From Sipunculus nudus (lineage: Eukaryota; Annelida; Sipuncula; Golfingiida; Sipunculidae), in NCBI GenBank assembly GCA_026874595.1, contig CM049319.1:2628101-2692100 (forward strand): a stretch of 64,000 nucleotides of DNA. The letters are read 5' to 3'. Made by a program: the position numbers and the translations under genes. The notes below the pieces were generated by a model. That model saw only the letters and a list, made by a program, of their open reading frames with translations, made no database searches and was not told where the DNA came from. Of this stretch, positions 23,371 to 36,674 are shown one piece after another (position 1 is the first letter of the stretch; each line of letters begins with the position of its first letter).

Positions 23371-25990
23371 TCAAAGGCCTTACCTGAACAAGTTTAGGTC
23401 ACAGGTTAACGGATTGTGGGATTTATTTCTCAATTTTTATACTTAATATGAAACATTATATGCAATGTAAGTATTTTAAAAAAGTGTTACAACAATCCTG
23501 TTCCAATTAACTAGGCGGGTATATTTTATTGTCATCTATACTTGAATAGGTTTGGATGCACTCTAATCTTATTTTGTGATTTTTTGATACCCTTCTTTGC
23601 TTCAGCTTCGATTACAGAGCAAAGTGCACAATTCTCTCTTAAGTCACCGTATTGGCAGCAGATAACTGACCTTAATTGTTGTCGGTCAATTCTGTGAGGG
23701 TGTGTGTATGTCGCTGTGTGTCCACAACAAAGCTGAAGATTGGTCTAACTGATTTTAATGATATGTGACATATAGGTTTGTAATATGTACATCTGGAAAC
23801 AATTAATTGTTGGTATTCATCTCTGGACAAATAACCCCTGGATGAGCATTTTCTTGGTATTGACAACGTTCTTTCCATCTGTTATCGATGGGATGAGATC
23901 ATACAGCCATCTATGCACTAGATCAATATCACCACGCCATGTGCAGTTTGGTGAAAGCTGGCAGAAAGTCAACATATACTGCATGAATGATTTCTTTTTT
24001 TTTTTTTTCTTATTCTAAACCCGATATTCTTATGCAACGCGATATCTCAAAAACTTACTTATATCTAGAAACATGAAAGTTCAGTCCGTACCTATTACAA
24101 AATCGGTTAATAATAAATCAATTAGCGTTTCAACCTCATCGGAGGTCAAATGTGAGGTACATATTCCGTCTTTGCATTCTATCAATTCGGACAGTTAATC
24201 TAAATTCATGGATGTTGTAACCATCATCAACTGTCTCTTAAGTAACTTTATATTTCTAATGTCGCGTTGTATCCCATGTTTGTACATCTGACTTTCCAGA
24301 TATCGTAAGTTGCCTCCATTACACCGAGGTATAAGGAGCTCTGTTTGTAAAAAAATTTACGAAGTCACTTGCAAGATCCTGCATGTTCAGAAATAAATTT
24401 ATAAAGCGTGAGCTGATTATATTTATCAGAGCCAGAGAGCCCGACAATCCATGTACAACATATTTGTGCGATTTATATGCTGAGTGCCATCTATAGGTGA
24501 CGCAGAGCCTTATTATATGATGTACTTAATCGATCAATTGACTTATGCTTTAATAACCAGGTTTGAAACCCCTGAAAGGAACAACAAAAAGAGTGAAATA
24601 GCTTGTCCTTAACCTTGATAGAAAGCATCCGAAATTCGCCGTTAAGGTGATAAAGCTTGCAGAAAATTTGACTCTTTTACTGAAGACGTCATTGTTATCT
24701 GACAAGTTCCAAGTTACTGTATATCTTAATTACTGTACATTATCCTGCCATTCTAGCTTTGCTTACGTAGGTTATTCTCTTGTCTTTGGCAGTTTCTCAA
24801 TATTCTGTGATATTCTGCACGGGTTCTGCGTCTAATAACAGCCACATGTCCTGTATTTACCATTCTGTATCCATAGCCAGTGCCAGAACAAGGACTGTTC
24901 TTTAATTGGTTTTACCGTGGTAGCTACTTGATACTTGCATCTACCAACTTATAACTTTTGATTAATAAAATAATTGTTGAATATTGGTCTCCTGACCTGA
25001 TTAGGATAATGTCGCACCTCAATAATGTTTTATTTTTTTATTGGTTTTCAAGTTTGACTGTTATATTTTATATTTCATGCAATATTTCAAAGGCGCTATG
25101 GGGATCCACCTCTGATCAATAACTCATGTGCATCTCATGAATCTCCTCGATTTATATAGAAAATACTCTTATGCGTTGTGGTCAACCTTTTAAAGAAAAG
25201 CTCCATGCCCACAATAAATGTGCCTTAACCACTGGCTATAAGTGGATAATAATACAGTTAACCCCTGCTACAGCGGACAGTCAGGCGACATTATGGCTTA
25301 CCCGTTGTAGTGAGGTATCCTCCTAAGGGTTTATAGACGCTGCAGAAAAAAACATTTGACCTTTATAAACTATAGGTGATCCCCTGGAGCTTTTATAAAA
25401 AAAAAAGACCAGAAAACGCGTATATTACGGCACACAGACTGCATTTTTAGTTTATATAAACGTGTTTATAATATGTGGGGGCCCGCCAAAATAATCAAAA
25501 CAAATTCAACAAGGGCATCTGGTGGCGAGTCAGATAACCCACAGCTTTGCTAGTGGCGTTTTGCAACAAGCGACCTTTCTACCTCAGCATTTTTGCAACT
25601 TAAATTACCACCTTGGGTTACATACTTTTTTTTCCGTTTGTCAACATATTTGTGTTTACAAACACATTGTTGATAAACAAGTTCATACATCCTCCACGGA
25701 GGCCTTATAAGAAATTTTCATTACGAGAATTACCCTAAGTTAAAGTTAAGTTTAACAAATCTCGTCATTTCTGTCAATATTCTTCGCGAAATATCCTTTT
25801 TCGGTCTCACCGGGTTTTGTCAAGAAATATTAGACCAATATAAAAAAATTGTAATTAAATGTAAACAATTCATTTGTACGGACAAGTCCACGACTTTGCT
25901 ATGAATGTATGATTTTGGGCTATGACTGGCCACGTCACCTAAACGGGTTAATTAAAATCGTGATTGGCCACCTTAGGTATATAACCTATA
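23371..25990. other. Repeat-rich gene-free stretch
   Basis: No exon supported. Degenerate relatives of the 22.6-23.4 kb repeat appear at about 24030 and 25080. Near 25963-25984 an ATTGG box is followed by TATATAA, then 'ccctgctcccgggcaggg', a short palindrome that could be a promoter proximal region; nothing transcribed is recognised downstream. Confidence 0.4.
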
Positions 25991-27300
25991 TGCCCTGCTC
26001 CCGGGCAGGGTTAGGTGTTATCAGTAGAAAACTTTTCACCTCAAGTGGTTTTTATCCTCGGTCCTAGGCTCATTGTAGTGTAGCCCGAAATCAGGTTGAC
26101 AAATTCACGTTAGGTCACAAGCAGCGGCTGTACACTGCTGTCGTTCTATATATCCTTTGTGTATACACATTGTACAAGTTTTAAAACGGTGAAGCTGAAC
26201 GTCTAGATGTTTAAAAGATGAACGTCTATTTTTTTATTTTAAGATGAACCTCATAATGTTTAAATTCTGAACGCCAAGGGGTTTAAAAGCTGAAAATCGA
26301 AGTGTTTAAAAGCTAAGCACATAGTTACATATTAGTCCATTTAAGATATCTGGCCTTTGGAATTTGTAGAAGAATCTATATATAGTTGTATTTTAAGATT
26401 TCAATAGTAAAATGTAAAATAGGTTTAAGCACAGCTCACTAAAAATGATGTGACCTATCACTTAGTGCCTTCCTTTTTTCGGCTAGACGTCTGGTCCTCT
26501 CTGATTAAGGCCCATGTCATTACCGTATTCCAAATCAAGATATGTCCTTAAAAGGGTAAAAAGGTTAATTTCTCAGGCATTTTTCACAAAGCAGAGGTGA
26601 GTGGATGATTTTTATTTACCTTTTTATGAAAGGTTTTAGAAGAATCCATGTGATCAGGGATTACATGATAATACCATAATTATGATCAAAAGGGAAAAGT
26701 TTGTTACAGAGGTGTTATACATGTAATAGGTGATAATCACATACAAAATATACTACAGATGCTTGCACGGTTTTTTGAGATAATACGTGAAGGAAATCCG
26801 GGATGGCTGATATCTGACGGTTATGGAATCAGATAAGGCACATTTTCCGATAGGTCTTAATTTACAGCAATATTTATCATGGACATTTTTGAGTTTCAGA
26901 ACTATCTTAATCGATAGCGTTCATCACCTCATCTTTAGCGAAAATCTCACAGCAGTCACGACAAGCGAAACATGTTTTTTTTTTTTATAAAGACATCTTC
27001 ATGCATTTCTACATGCTTGTGATGAGTAGGCCTCACCTCACTCTGCTGCTGAAAGTCAAAATTTAAAATGAGGTTATTGGGAAGTCTTTATATATAATTA
27101 CGGTAATCCTGCTTCTCAATCGCCATCTTGTGTTCATTAAGGAAAAGCAATACGGTGAGAGAGTGGACAGCAAACTCACCCTTCAAGTTCAAATCCGTTT
27201 CAATTTTAAACACTAAGATGCTATTACCTATTTACTATTACTTTTGACATATTGTAATTTCAAAGTATTTAAAAGGATACCACAGTGACGATGCGTTTCT
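25990..27300. repeat. Duplicated non-coding segment (A copy)
   Basis: Aligns by eye with 50700-53800: 'gtagcccgaaatcaggttgacaaattca' (26090) with 'gtgagccgaaatcaggatgacacattca' (50771); 'aataggtgataatcacat' (26725) with the same at 53030; 'ccgggatggctg' at 26799 and 53138. The B copy is interrupted by the 51.5-53.0 kb insertion. A minisatellite of about 25 bp ('gtttaaaagctgaacgcc' type) at 26190-26320 is longer in B (51040-51330). Confidence 0.72.
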
Positions 27301-27899
27301 TTCAGGTAAATATATAACACAATTTTCACTGGATGATTAAGTATTTTATCTTTGTTAAGTTAACACGAAAAATAGCTCATTCCCTTTAAAATAAATCTGT
27401 ACCTGCCAATATATTGCCTTGAAATCGTTTGCTTACTCCTGTAAACGAGTGTTAAAAACAGTGGACCGGGTGCGATCGCAGGTGTCAACATAAACACCGT
27501 GTGCAGCAAGAAGCCACAGCACGTGTCAATCAGGAGATGACCTGACTGACTTGGCCAAAAAAAAATATAATACATTGTTCCCGCTGGCTGAAACGGCGCG
27601 TATTGCTCCTTTTATTCAGACCTCCGGTCATGCGGTGTTGTTATGGTAAACACGCACATATGGTGTTTACCAACACGCAAAGCCATAACAAGGTGTTAAA
27701 CAGCCGTATGCGAGGAAATGAGACTGTATGCTGGGATGGTTCTGCTGGGAAACTTTTGTATGAAGCAAAACTGAACTGATAATGTGAAAGAAAAAGCATA
27801 ATATTGCTCCTGATTATGACCCTTTAATTATTGTCATGTCATTCTCCTGGCGGAATTTCTTTGAAAAAAAAGTTTCATCTGCATTTTTATTAATACGAA

Positions 27900-27903
<4 letters not shown>

Positions 27904-27950
<47 letters not shown>
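27904..27950. repeat. (CT)n microsatellite
   Basis: About 47 bp of CT repeat. A separate (TC)n array lies at 45378-45427. Confidence 0.95.
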
Positions 27951-27955
<5 letters not shown>

Positions 27956-28199
27956 TATATATATGTATATATGCTTGCGTTTAAATATATATATAAATGT
28001 GTGTGTGTGTGTTTAAGTACAAATAAATAAACTAGTCTGTCTTAAAGGTATCCCTCATTTTGTACCTTACACAAACTGACACTATAACACTCACACTAAA
28101 CGTTAACACAAATGCTATACGTTTAATATCCAAATAGGTAACATCTGCTTTTAAACATGTGTGTGTTTTAAATGACTAGCCATCCAACCTGATTTCGAT

Positions 28200-28695
28200 T
28201 TACCAAATACACCTTTACACGGATGATTGATTTTGCATTTTTGGTTGATTTACATATATTGCAGCCACAAGTGGTTTACCTGAGTCTGTTTATATGACGG
28301 GATCTAGAGCGTAGACAGGATAAAATATTTCCATAATAATTTGTACACTGGACAAAATAAATGCCCATACGAATTGCCATCATAAAAGCTTCAGATAATG
28401 TGACATACCTCGACACGCTTTACTAATCAGTACCGGGAAGAAATAAAATTCCAGATTATGAAGCCTCATATTATATCAAATTAACTTTTCATGTTTACAT
28501 CATATCGCTGTGGTAAAATGTCATATATCATATTAATTCTAACCAGAAATTAATTAACCTGTGTACGTGTCTGAATGTACATATATAAGAAAGTTATAGC
28601 TCACAGGTAGATTATAACGTATGATTATTGTAAAAGTGACTATAAAACATACATAGATACAATGATCTATACACTAGGTGAGTGAATATATTATT

Positions 28696-28757
<62 letters not shown>

Positions 28758-29110
28758 TTGTGTGTGGGTGGGTGGGTGTATGCCTGCGAAGCAAACAAGC
28801 TGTATTCAGTACCAGCATCAACGCTCTAGCCTGTTTTTCTGAAAAATATTTTCCAAAGCTTGGCAAAAAAAAATAGCCAAAATCTGACCCTTCAAGGAAT
28901 AACCCCCCCCCCCCCCCCCCGTCCTTTTCAAAATCCTGGATGCGCCCCTGCACAACAATCAAGTACACGATTTACCGACTTATAAGGTCAGGAATAAATG
29001 GAAGGCCTAAACCTCAAAAGTTGGTTTGAGACACCGATTGGACAGCAGTGAACCGACTGCTCTTTGTATTCATAGTCCATTTTTATTCTTTTGTTTGAAA
29101 AATTTATAAA
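28200..29110. repeat. Duplicated non-coding segment (A copy), pairs with 63260-63990
   Basis: 'cctttacacggatgattgattttgcattt' at 28211 recurs at 63266. 'catatattgcagc(c/t)acaag' and 'gggatctagagcgt' are shared, as is the poly-C / 'cctttt-caaaatcctg' tail at 28900-28940 and 63778-63800. It contains (TA)n at 28706-28746 and (C)n at 28902-28920. Confidence 0.8.
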
Positions 29111-29499
29111 CACTGAGAAGATCAAATTTTTAATTTCACATATGTCGAAATAGCTTTACGTTACATAGATTAAGATGCACCTGGGCTATCCAGTGCAGTC
29201 CAGTACAGGTATAGTAGGAACATCATCGTGTGTTGAATGGAATGTTTTCCCAGCAATTCATTGTAATTCATAACACATTTTTTGTCATTGTTAAAGTCTA
29301 GACACTTATTAGGAGGCGAGCAGCAGTAATGCGGGTCATGGACCACCACGTGAAATGCTGTTTAGCCAGATCTAAGCTGATTAGCACGGAAATAAGATAT
29401 CAAAGTTTGCTTGATAAATACTTCAACAATATTTTCAGAACGATAAATAATCAATATGTTTTTTATAATCTTAGGGTCGGATTCGGTCCCTGTTTCTTT

Positions 29500-30215
29500 T
29501 GTTACCGATGCTCTTTTTATTGTGTGACACCCTCGCCGGGCCGTTTGTTACATTCGCAGTTTAATCCGTACTGGTTGAACTCTTGTTGTCATGCTGGCTT
29601 GGGGCGAGCTCACGTGAACACCATGGTGTGTAGAGGCAGGGCGATGTTTTTCTAGATGATTCCTGTAGCGCGTGTTTACTGTGTTGTGTAAGATCTTTTG
29701 GACTGTTCGAGAAGTAGAAAATTTTCGGCTTGAGGTGAAGAGTATATAAAGGGGCTGGGTTTTAGAGCCGAGAGGGCAGCAGAGAAGATTTCCAGCGGAC
29801 GCAGAAGCGTGTGTCAGTTTCTGGGACCTTATCCGACGAGTGCGGCAATTATAGCTTTTCTTTTCTGCTTCAGTTTACTTTCTGGATTGTTACAAGAGCT
29901 TTACACTGGACTGTCATTCTCCGAGAGTATACATTTAAAGAACATATCGTTGTGACGTTGGTGGTATCCAAGTACTCTGCACTTTGTGTATTTTACTGTA
30001 TAATTGTATTGATTTAGTGTATTGTAATGTTAGGGTTGTTTTAAGAATAAATTATGGTTATTTGTTAACAAAAAACCACTGACTTCTTTATTCATTCCCC
30101 TAGACATTTCACGCAGCCAAGTGTTACAGAATCTGATTTTTTTATCTCCATTGCAAAATGTGTGTTCATCGGGCATACGTGATCTGTTTATATTAGGTTC
30201 CGTAACACTTAACAG
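29500..30215 (+). mobile_element. LTR-like dispersed element with TATA box and polyA signal, copy 1
   Basis: The element body starts TGTGACACCC (29523). It has 'gagtatataaagggg' (about 29741) as a TATA region and 'agaataaattatgg' (about 30042) as a poly(A) signal, and 'gtgttaca' at 30121-30128, inverted-complementary to the start with one mismatch. The same sequence occurs at about 52225-52993, but that copy sits in a different place within the duplicated block, so the two are separate insertions. Both copies share about 85 bp beyond GTGTTACA, so the true right edge may be near 30213. Solo LTR is my best reading. No RT or gag is nearby and no clear target duplication was found. Confidence 0.5.
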
Positions 30216-31592
30216 ATGATTGTTATATAAGCTGCCCTAAAGTCATAAGGGAAATAACAGGTTCTCAGAGAAAGGGTAAAACGTGCGTTAAGGATCATTA
30301 AATAACAGTTGTGTAATCTTAATGATGTGTTGTTCTTTCATCCAAGACCGTGAATATATATATATATGAAACGATAAAAAACGCAGCAAAGATTGCAACT
30401 CGTAATTTTATTCAAAACATTGGATTTTCGTATATATATATAAATAAAAATGGTAAAAAATGGTAAAAAAAAACTGTTAATATTATTAAATTACTGGCTA
30501 TAACGGACATATTATTTAAGTCCCTTGAAATTTCCCTATTTATTATGTATAGGTTCAGCCTCTCTAAGGCGGACACCTCCTTGATGCAGACTACGGACAG
30601 TTAATTTTAACCAGAGCCCATGTTTTCAGTGTCAACGAACCTGACAAATACGAACACGAATTGCACGTTTACTAATCAATTAGCCTGCGCGGTCCGCGAA
30701 ATGCTTTGACCTCCCATCCGCGGAAAGTACAAACAGAGGTCATTTATGTTGACCACTGAATATATCCCCCTTAATTATGGCTTATTACTCAACTGATACG
30801 TAAACTTGCTCATGTGGTGTGTAGAACAATTTTAGCCCAGAAGAGTTAACTTTACCCTTGTTGTCTTTCCCTGCCGTCTTAAGAACGACTTCCCGACACT
30901 CGCGAGTACAAGCGAATGCGGTTCGAATCGTGTAGTTTCGTTTCTCGTTTATAAGAGATTAAAATTCATTCCTTACAGGTTTAAACTTAACTTGAAACTT
31001 TCCCGATATTTCTTTGTTAATGTAGTTTACCAAATAAATAGTGGACGATTCCATATGTACATCGCGCACAATGGGAGCAATGTTATGACCAAGTTACCGA
31101 AGATTCGGAAGCACCGATTGCCTCGATAGACAGGGGTCATGGGACCCGAAAAGCAACGGTTACTTCAGTCGAGTAAATTTGTGCCTGAAAAGGAAATTAT
31201 TAGAAGGTAATACGGCCAGTCATGACAAAGAGGATGTTTGTTTGCCTTCGGAAGCCATGCGCCACCTGCTTTATATCCATGATCTAGAACCAAGTTTTCA
31301 TTCCAAAAAGGAGAATGCGTTCCCCCTCCGAAGGAACACCTCTGTTTAGCAACCCCTTTTCGAAAGATGGGTAAATCGGGTTACCGCCAAATACAGCCGA
31401 ATCCTGATTTCAGTTAACCTTCGATTAGACGTCTACGTGTGATCCGTTTGTGTAACCATGTTTACATTTTCTTGTTTTCTTTGAGTATTAAAATGATTTA
31501 TTAAATATATCTAATATATACATGATATGGAACACATTGCTATTAAGAACAAAATGTGTCCCTTGACTGTCCTGATCAGACAGGTTTCATTG

Positions 31593-31639
<47 letters not shown>

Positions 31640-31759
31640 TTATAGGATTATAATTATAAAATGTGACGCTAGCGTATTGACAAATATACAAAAAAAATAC
31701 AAAAATATATGACTTTGCAGATTACACAGATGAACACAGGGCATGATCAACTTTCAATT
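30216..31759. other. Spacer before unit B
   Basis: No gene seen. A (TA)n-rich tract lies at 31590-31645. The 'cgtaattttattcaaa...attggattttcgt' word at 30402-30432 also occurs upstream of unit A at 6190-6221. Confidence 0.5.
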
Positions 31760-32435
31760 TACTTGAAAAAGTCATACAAGTAACCTTCGTCTTTTTCAAT
31801 CCTATATAACTGTAATATGCTATATGCAGAGACACAATAATAACATATAAACACAATACCCTGTCAGCGAGATCAATAAAATGAAGCAATTCCTAACATA
31901 AATATCAGTTGACCATCCAGTAAAACAGTTTTTCAGATGTTGTTTTAAATCATTTACATTATACACATCGTATTCGAAAACAAAGAAAAAATAAAGAAAA
32001 AACCTCGGTGGTCTCTCTGGGTTAACATAAACATGGAGTATATTTCATCTCGTGAATGTCTGAGCAATGTGGAACCCGTAATTTAAAGTATTGTAATCTT
32101 AATTCTAAAAAGAAATGGATATAATCAGAAAATACGTTTCCCTTCCAACCTCGTGACATGTAACGGCGAACAAAGACACTGTATGTTCAAGATGTTACAT
32201 CTTTGTAAAGAGTTCCTGTCAGAATCACTGGCTTGAATCACGTGACAGAACCACCGTCACTGGATTATGTGATCAGTACACAAAGATCGGAGACGATCGC
32301 CTGGCAGTGCGTTGAAATGGTGTATTGTTTGAGCAATGTAACGTCCGATACTTCCTCACGTACATGACATATGTTCAGTTTTTCATTAAATAAATGCATA
32401 TCACAGACTTGTTGTAAAAGCTCCTGGGCAGTTTC

Positions 32436-32676
32436 TCACCAGTACTTGTTCTTCTGAAAGTTTTTGACCAGCCTGGCCAGAGCGTCCATTGATTCGTACA
32501 CGCCTTCACCGTTAGAGGCGCACGTGCCCTGCACGTGCCAGGGGTGACCCACGAGTTTACGAAGATTAAGTCTATCTAATATCTCTGACGGCTTGACTGC
32601 ACCTGTAGAGAGGAGAAAATTTGTATAAAAATTATGCGACCTGAATGAAAGGAATAAAATATTTTGTTATTATTTT

Positions 32677-32720
<44 letters not shown>

Positions 32721-32725
32721 TAATA

Positions 32726-32774
<49 letters not shown>

Positions 32775-33935
32775 ATAATATTAAAGGAAACTATACGACT
32801 TTATATAAGAATAAGAAAACAAATTAAAAGTACGAATAAAAAAAATCAAGAATAGTTTTTTAATAATAGTTATCGTTACTAGAATGTTTTGCAAATATAA
32901 ACTTCAAGCAATAGATATTTTGAATAGCCTCTTCATTATAACATGTCACATATAAATTTTCTAATTGACAACTCTTGCAAAAAGGCAAGCCTAGGGCCCA
33001 TGCTCGAGGATATACTTTGAACAATCAGACTTGGTGGAGGTATGCGCTCTCTCGAGACCAATGTAACTAATCTTAACTGTAAATGTACTCACCAGGGAGA
33101 TCTTGCTTGTTTGCCATGACAACCACCGGAACCCCCCTCATGTCGTCTGCTTCTAAAACACCGAACAACTCGTCTCTCGCTTCGGTAAGTCTCGCGTGAT
33201 CTGAGCTGTCCACCACGAACACGAGACCTTGTGAGTTTTGGTAGTAGTGCCGCCAGAGGGCGCGGATTTTCTCCTGTCCGCCGACATCCCACACTGTAAA
33301 GCTGACCCCCTTGGTCGGGGTCACCGTCTCCACGTTAAAGCCGATAGTCGGAATGGTGGAAATGGACTCGTTCAATTTGATCTTGTACAGAACTGTTGTC
33401 TTGCCTGAAATCAAACAAAAAAAGAACATAGGTCTCACATCTTTGGATGCATACCTTCTTACAATTTAAAGGAATCATATAACTGTAATTAAGTTAGCAT
33501 CTCATTGTATTAAAATTGATTTTTTTATGACTCTTAAAGGATAACAAAGCGATATTAATAAATATCACTTTTATTACTCACCAACAAACCAAACGACTTA
33601 AAGCCACACAATAAAAATAAATATAATTTTGCTGTAATAATTTTCATAAGTAAACTTTGTTATTATTTAAGGGGATTCTACCGGTATTATAACTAGCAAG
33701 TTTATTCATTGATTTCAATGATTCAATAAAGTTAGCAATACGATCGATATAAAATATCGATATAGATATTTTTTTCTCAAAGGCCGGATAAAGGCAAAAA
33801 ATAATTATAATAAAAAGCAATAATTATTAAATAGAACAAACCTGCTGCATCCAGTCCCAGCATGAGCACCCTGGCCGGCTCTCCTGTCGAAAAACTTTCC
33901 AAAGCTCGAGCAATTTTAGCGAGTAAAAGACCCAT
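32436..33935 (-). CDS. ARF-family small GTPase, copy B (190 aa)
   Basis: Same gene structure as copy A: exons 33935-33842, 33404-33093 and 32602-32436, phases 1 and 1, 573 nt with a TGA stop. The exon 1 and exon 2 proteins are identical to copy A. Exon 3 differs at six positions (S137A, L143I, V144L, I146R, D183N, H189Y by copy A numbering). All nucleotide-binding motifs are kept. Introns have diverged through indels and AT arrays, so protein identity in exons 1-2 against drifting introns suggests purifying selection or gene conversion (inference). The start is ATG at 33935; the frame upstream is open for 13 codons to a non-ATG, but copy A has the same ATG. Confidence 0.92.
32676..32770. repeat. 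(TAA)n/(TTA)n inverted array in ARF copy B intron 2
   Basis: (ATA)n followed by (ATT)n, self-complementary, counterpart of the array at 7689-7790. The poly-Ile frame here is an artefact. Confidence 0.9.
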
Positions 33936-35980
33936 GTCTGACTGACAATAATGTCGGCGAATTAGTAACTCCAATATCCAGTTGCGTTATTTGGTAATTA
34001 GGAATTAGTTTCTTCCTTTTCACCAATATATATCTTCTTGTCAGTTGTTTTATAATATTATTAGGTTCTACAGGAAAAACACGTTCAGCTTCTGAGACAT
34101 ATGAAGGTGAACTGACAGGTTGTTGGGCTAGCCGGGTATTTATAAACATTGTTTGGACCATGTTTAAACCTCCACGTGTCCCAGGCCAGCGTTAGTTTAC
34201 ATTACGACGACATGACGGTCCGTGCCGAGAGCTCCACGCTGGAATCGATGACGCATTTGGGTACTGGGAAATCCCCGTTTATGTTTGTAGCGCCATCTGT
34301 CGGTTTCATTTTACATCACTTCTCGCTCAGGTCTGTGCACGTGGAGATGCCGGTGTATCCTAAGGGGGGGGGGGGGCTTATGGCACACTCATTAAGTTAA
34401 GTGGATGCGGCCCCTACTACCATGGCATCACCAGCTAATAATTAGTTAATATCATTATCAAAGGCATCAAGATATTGTTCTCGCCATCGTCTTACTTGGA
34501 TACTTCCCGTCCCGTCGGGTCAGACCGCCTTGACTTGCATGGCTACTCGTCTCTAAACATGAATGTTGAGATGGTAAACATCAGGAAACGGTGCAATAAG
34601 ACTAAAAAGTTACTGTGTGGGTAGTTTAAAACATTTTCTTAATAAACATTTATTCTGACTTCAATTTGATTTTTCAGAATTATTGATTGATAATCTTTAT
34701 TCCTCCGAATTCGAAGTGTTCAATCAATTTGAGTTGAAAAGAAAAGAAAAATAATGCAACATGCAACATCATTGGAAATACTAAATAGCTATACAGAGGG
34801 TCATATTGTTCTAGTTAGTTATGCAAAGCAGATACAGAGTTAGTGAAATAATGCTTTTAAACCCAAACGCATGATTCCGGTAATAATTGATCAAGGAAAT
34901 ATTTTATACCTTGGCCTAACATAGCACGTGTGTACATAAAAACATATGGTCATAATAAGATAAACGATTTGTTTGTTTTCCAAGGATAAATTGTACAAGT
35001 TCATAATTGTCAAGACTGTGCAGCGAATAATTCCGTTCATTCATAAGACAAGTACAATTTGTACACAGTGACAGGGCATATTGTTCTATTTCTCAGATTG
35101 TTTTGGTCGGTAAAACGGGGTGTGTGTCCCCATTCCTCGCCCCTTAAATCCGCCCCTGTCGACGCCTCTCACGCTGGCATTTATCTCAATGAGTGGGTCA
35201 ACGCTCTCACCGTATTGATAAGAAGTGAGTAAAGCGTTTCTAATTAATTTTGTAAGCGGGATTGGTAACTCATAACGACCATAATTGAATTAATGGTATA
35301 CACAAAGAGCGATCGATAAAACAAACTTAGACTTAGACTTACATCTGAACCTAGTAAGTTAATTATTCGCGTTTTTATATTCGCCGATGACTGTGGATAC
35401 ATCAAAACTCGTGTGTTCAGGTATTTGGAATTGGCATTCTTTTTTATATTTAAACATATTCAGGTGTCAGACCTCAACCGTGACATTGTGTTTTATTAGT
35501 ATGAACAGTGCGTGATATTCATACAACATTTCTGAACTTGTACGAGCCTATGTGTACTGTTCAGTGTAAACTGTAACGCTACACAACAACACGGTATCTA
35601 GCTTCTACGTACAGTACCGCTAATTGTCTGGTGGCTTAATTTACTGACCATCCACTTCTACCCGGATAATCTTTGCTTTATGTATCGTTTCTTTTCAATG
35701 AAGGTCAAGAAAGGATGCAATGACATATACGCATCCACAGAGGTTTTTTGGTTGGTATATGTTATCTGCCATCCTTAGTGACTAGTATGTATACTTTAAA
35801 GGAAATAAGCGTATATTACGAAGTTCTAATTTCTAATAATGGTAAGCTGTATCTATATATATAACAAAGCGATATTTTGGTTGGTATATGTTATCTGCCA
35901 TCCTTAGTGACTAGTATGTATACTTTAAAGGAAATAAGCGTATATTACGAAGTTCTAATTTCTAATAATGGTAAGCTGTA

Positions 35981-36018
<38 letters not shown>

Positions 36019-36606
36019 GTTCTGAAAAAGAAAGAAAAGTTCTTTAATAAGCCACCCCGAAACATACCAGGGCACAATAAGACGATGAAACGTGGCATAT
36101 ATTGTGAGTCTATTACAGATAAACACGTAAAACGTAGTTGTTTTTTGTCTCATATATTCTGTACTTGAGAAGGTGACAGAGATACACCCCCCCCCCCCCC
36201 CTAATCTCCCAGACTCACTAAAGCCTCGGGGATACGGTCGCCGCACGGCGGGTTTTTTCGGGCTATTCCGTGCGGTTGACGTACGGCAACCGTGCGTTTT
36301 TTCGAAGGCCGCAGGTACTCCGCAACGAGCGTAAGTGACATTAGCGCGTGCGCTTTAGTTGATGCGGCCGCAGCCGTGCGTCAGGCAGCCACCTACGGGC
36401 TCCGTACGGGCACCGTTCAGTAGACGTATGGATGTCGTCGTAGGATGCCCGTGCGATTTTTAATGCCTACTCGGCTACCCGAGAGACGAACGGTGTACCT
36501 GCGGCTGTCGTAAGGGGTCTTTGCGGCTTCCGCAAGCTAGGTTACCTTGCGGCGTCCGTAAGGTAAGCTTACTTTACCGTGCGAAGGCCGTGGGAATGAT
36601 GAAGAT
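33868..36606. repeat. Nested tandem duplication, first unit (2739 bp)
   Basis: The sequence from ARF exon 1 (accctggccgg, 33868) through the ARF 5' flank, spacer and MITE to 36606 is repeated immediately as 36607-39209, almost base for base. Examples are 'gatacttcccgtcccgtcgg' at 34499 and 37253 and 'cctaacatagcacgtgtgta' at 34915 and 37670. The first unit carries a further internal repeat: 35755-35857 recurs at about 35881-35985. Confidence 0.93.
36223..36606. mobile_element. GC-rich MITE, truncated copy
   Basis: Same sequence as the element at 38824-39266, but the left terminal repeat has lost 'gtcacaacc' (GCCTCG joined to GGGATACGG). The right end is cut at the tandem duplication junction, where MITE sequence 'gaagat' runs into ARF exon 1. 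Confidence 0.8.
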
Positions 36607-36674
36607 ACCCTGGCCGGCTCTCCTGTCGAAAAACTTTCCAAAGCTCGAGCAATTTTAGCGAGTAAAAGACCCAT
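36607..36674 (-). pseudogene. ARF exon 1 fragment (third copy)
   Basis: The ATG (36674-36672) through the GEPAR coding part of ARF exon 1 is present, identical in protein to copies A and B. It is then fused to MITE sequence at 36607 with a 6 bp overlap (ACCCTG). The P-loop, the exon donor and exons 2-3 are missing. The complete 5' flank upstream (36675-37230) is retained, so a transcript could start here but would read into the MITE. Confidence 0.9.

Noticed and set aside
28612..28968. 118 aa minus-strand frame (GRIQDFEKDGGGGGG...)
   Set aside because: Covers a poly-C run, a TA tract and a dispersed repeat tail; the partner copy at 63.7 kb does not keep the frame.
32645..32827. Isoleucine-rich small protein (also 7168-7419 upstream part, 10899-11135, 54278-54568, 55387-55611)
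   Set aside because: These frames are translations of TA or TAA microsatellites.
36223..36600. CpG island or promoter
   Set aside because: The GC-rich segment is part of an inverted-repeat element whose complete copy lies at 38824-39266, which explains it better.
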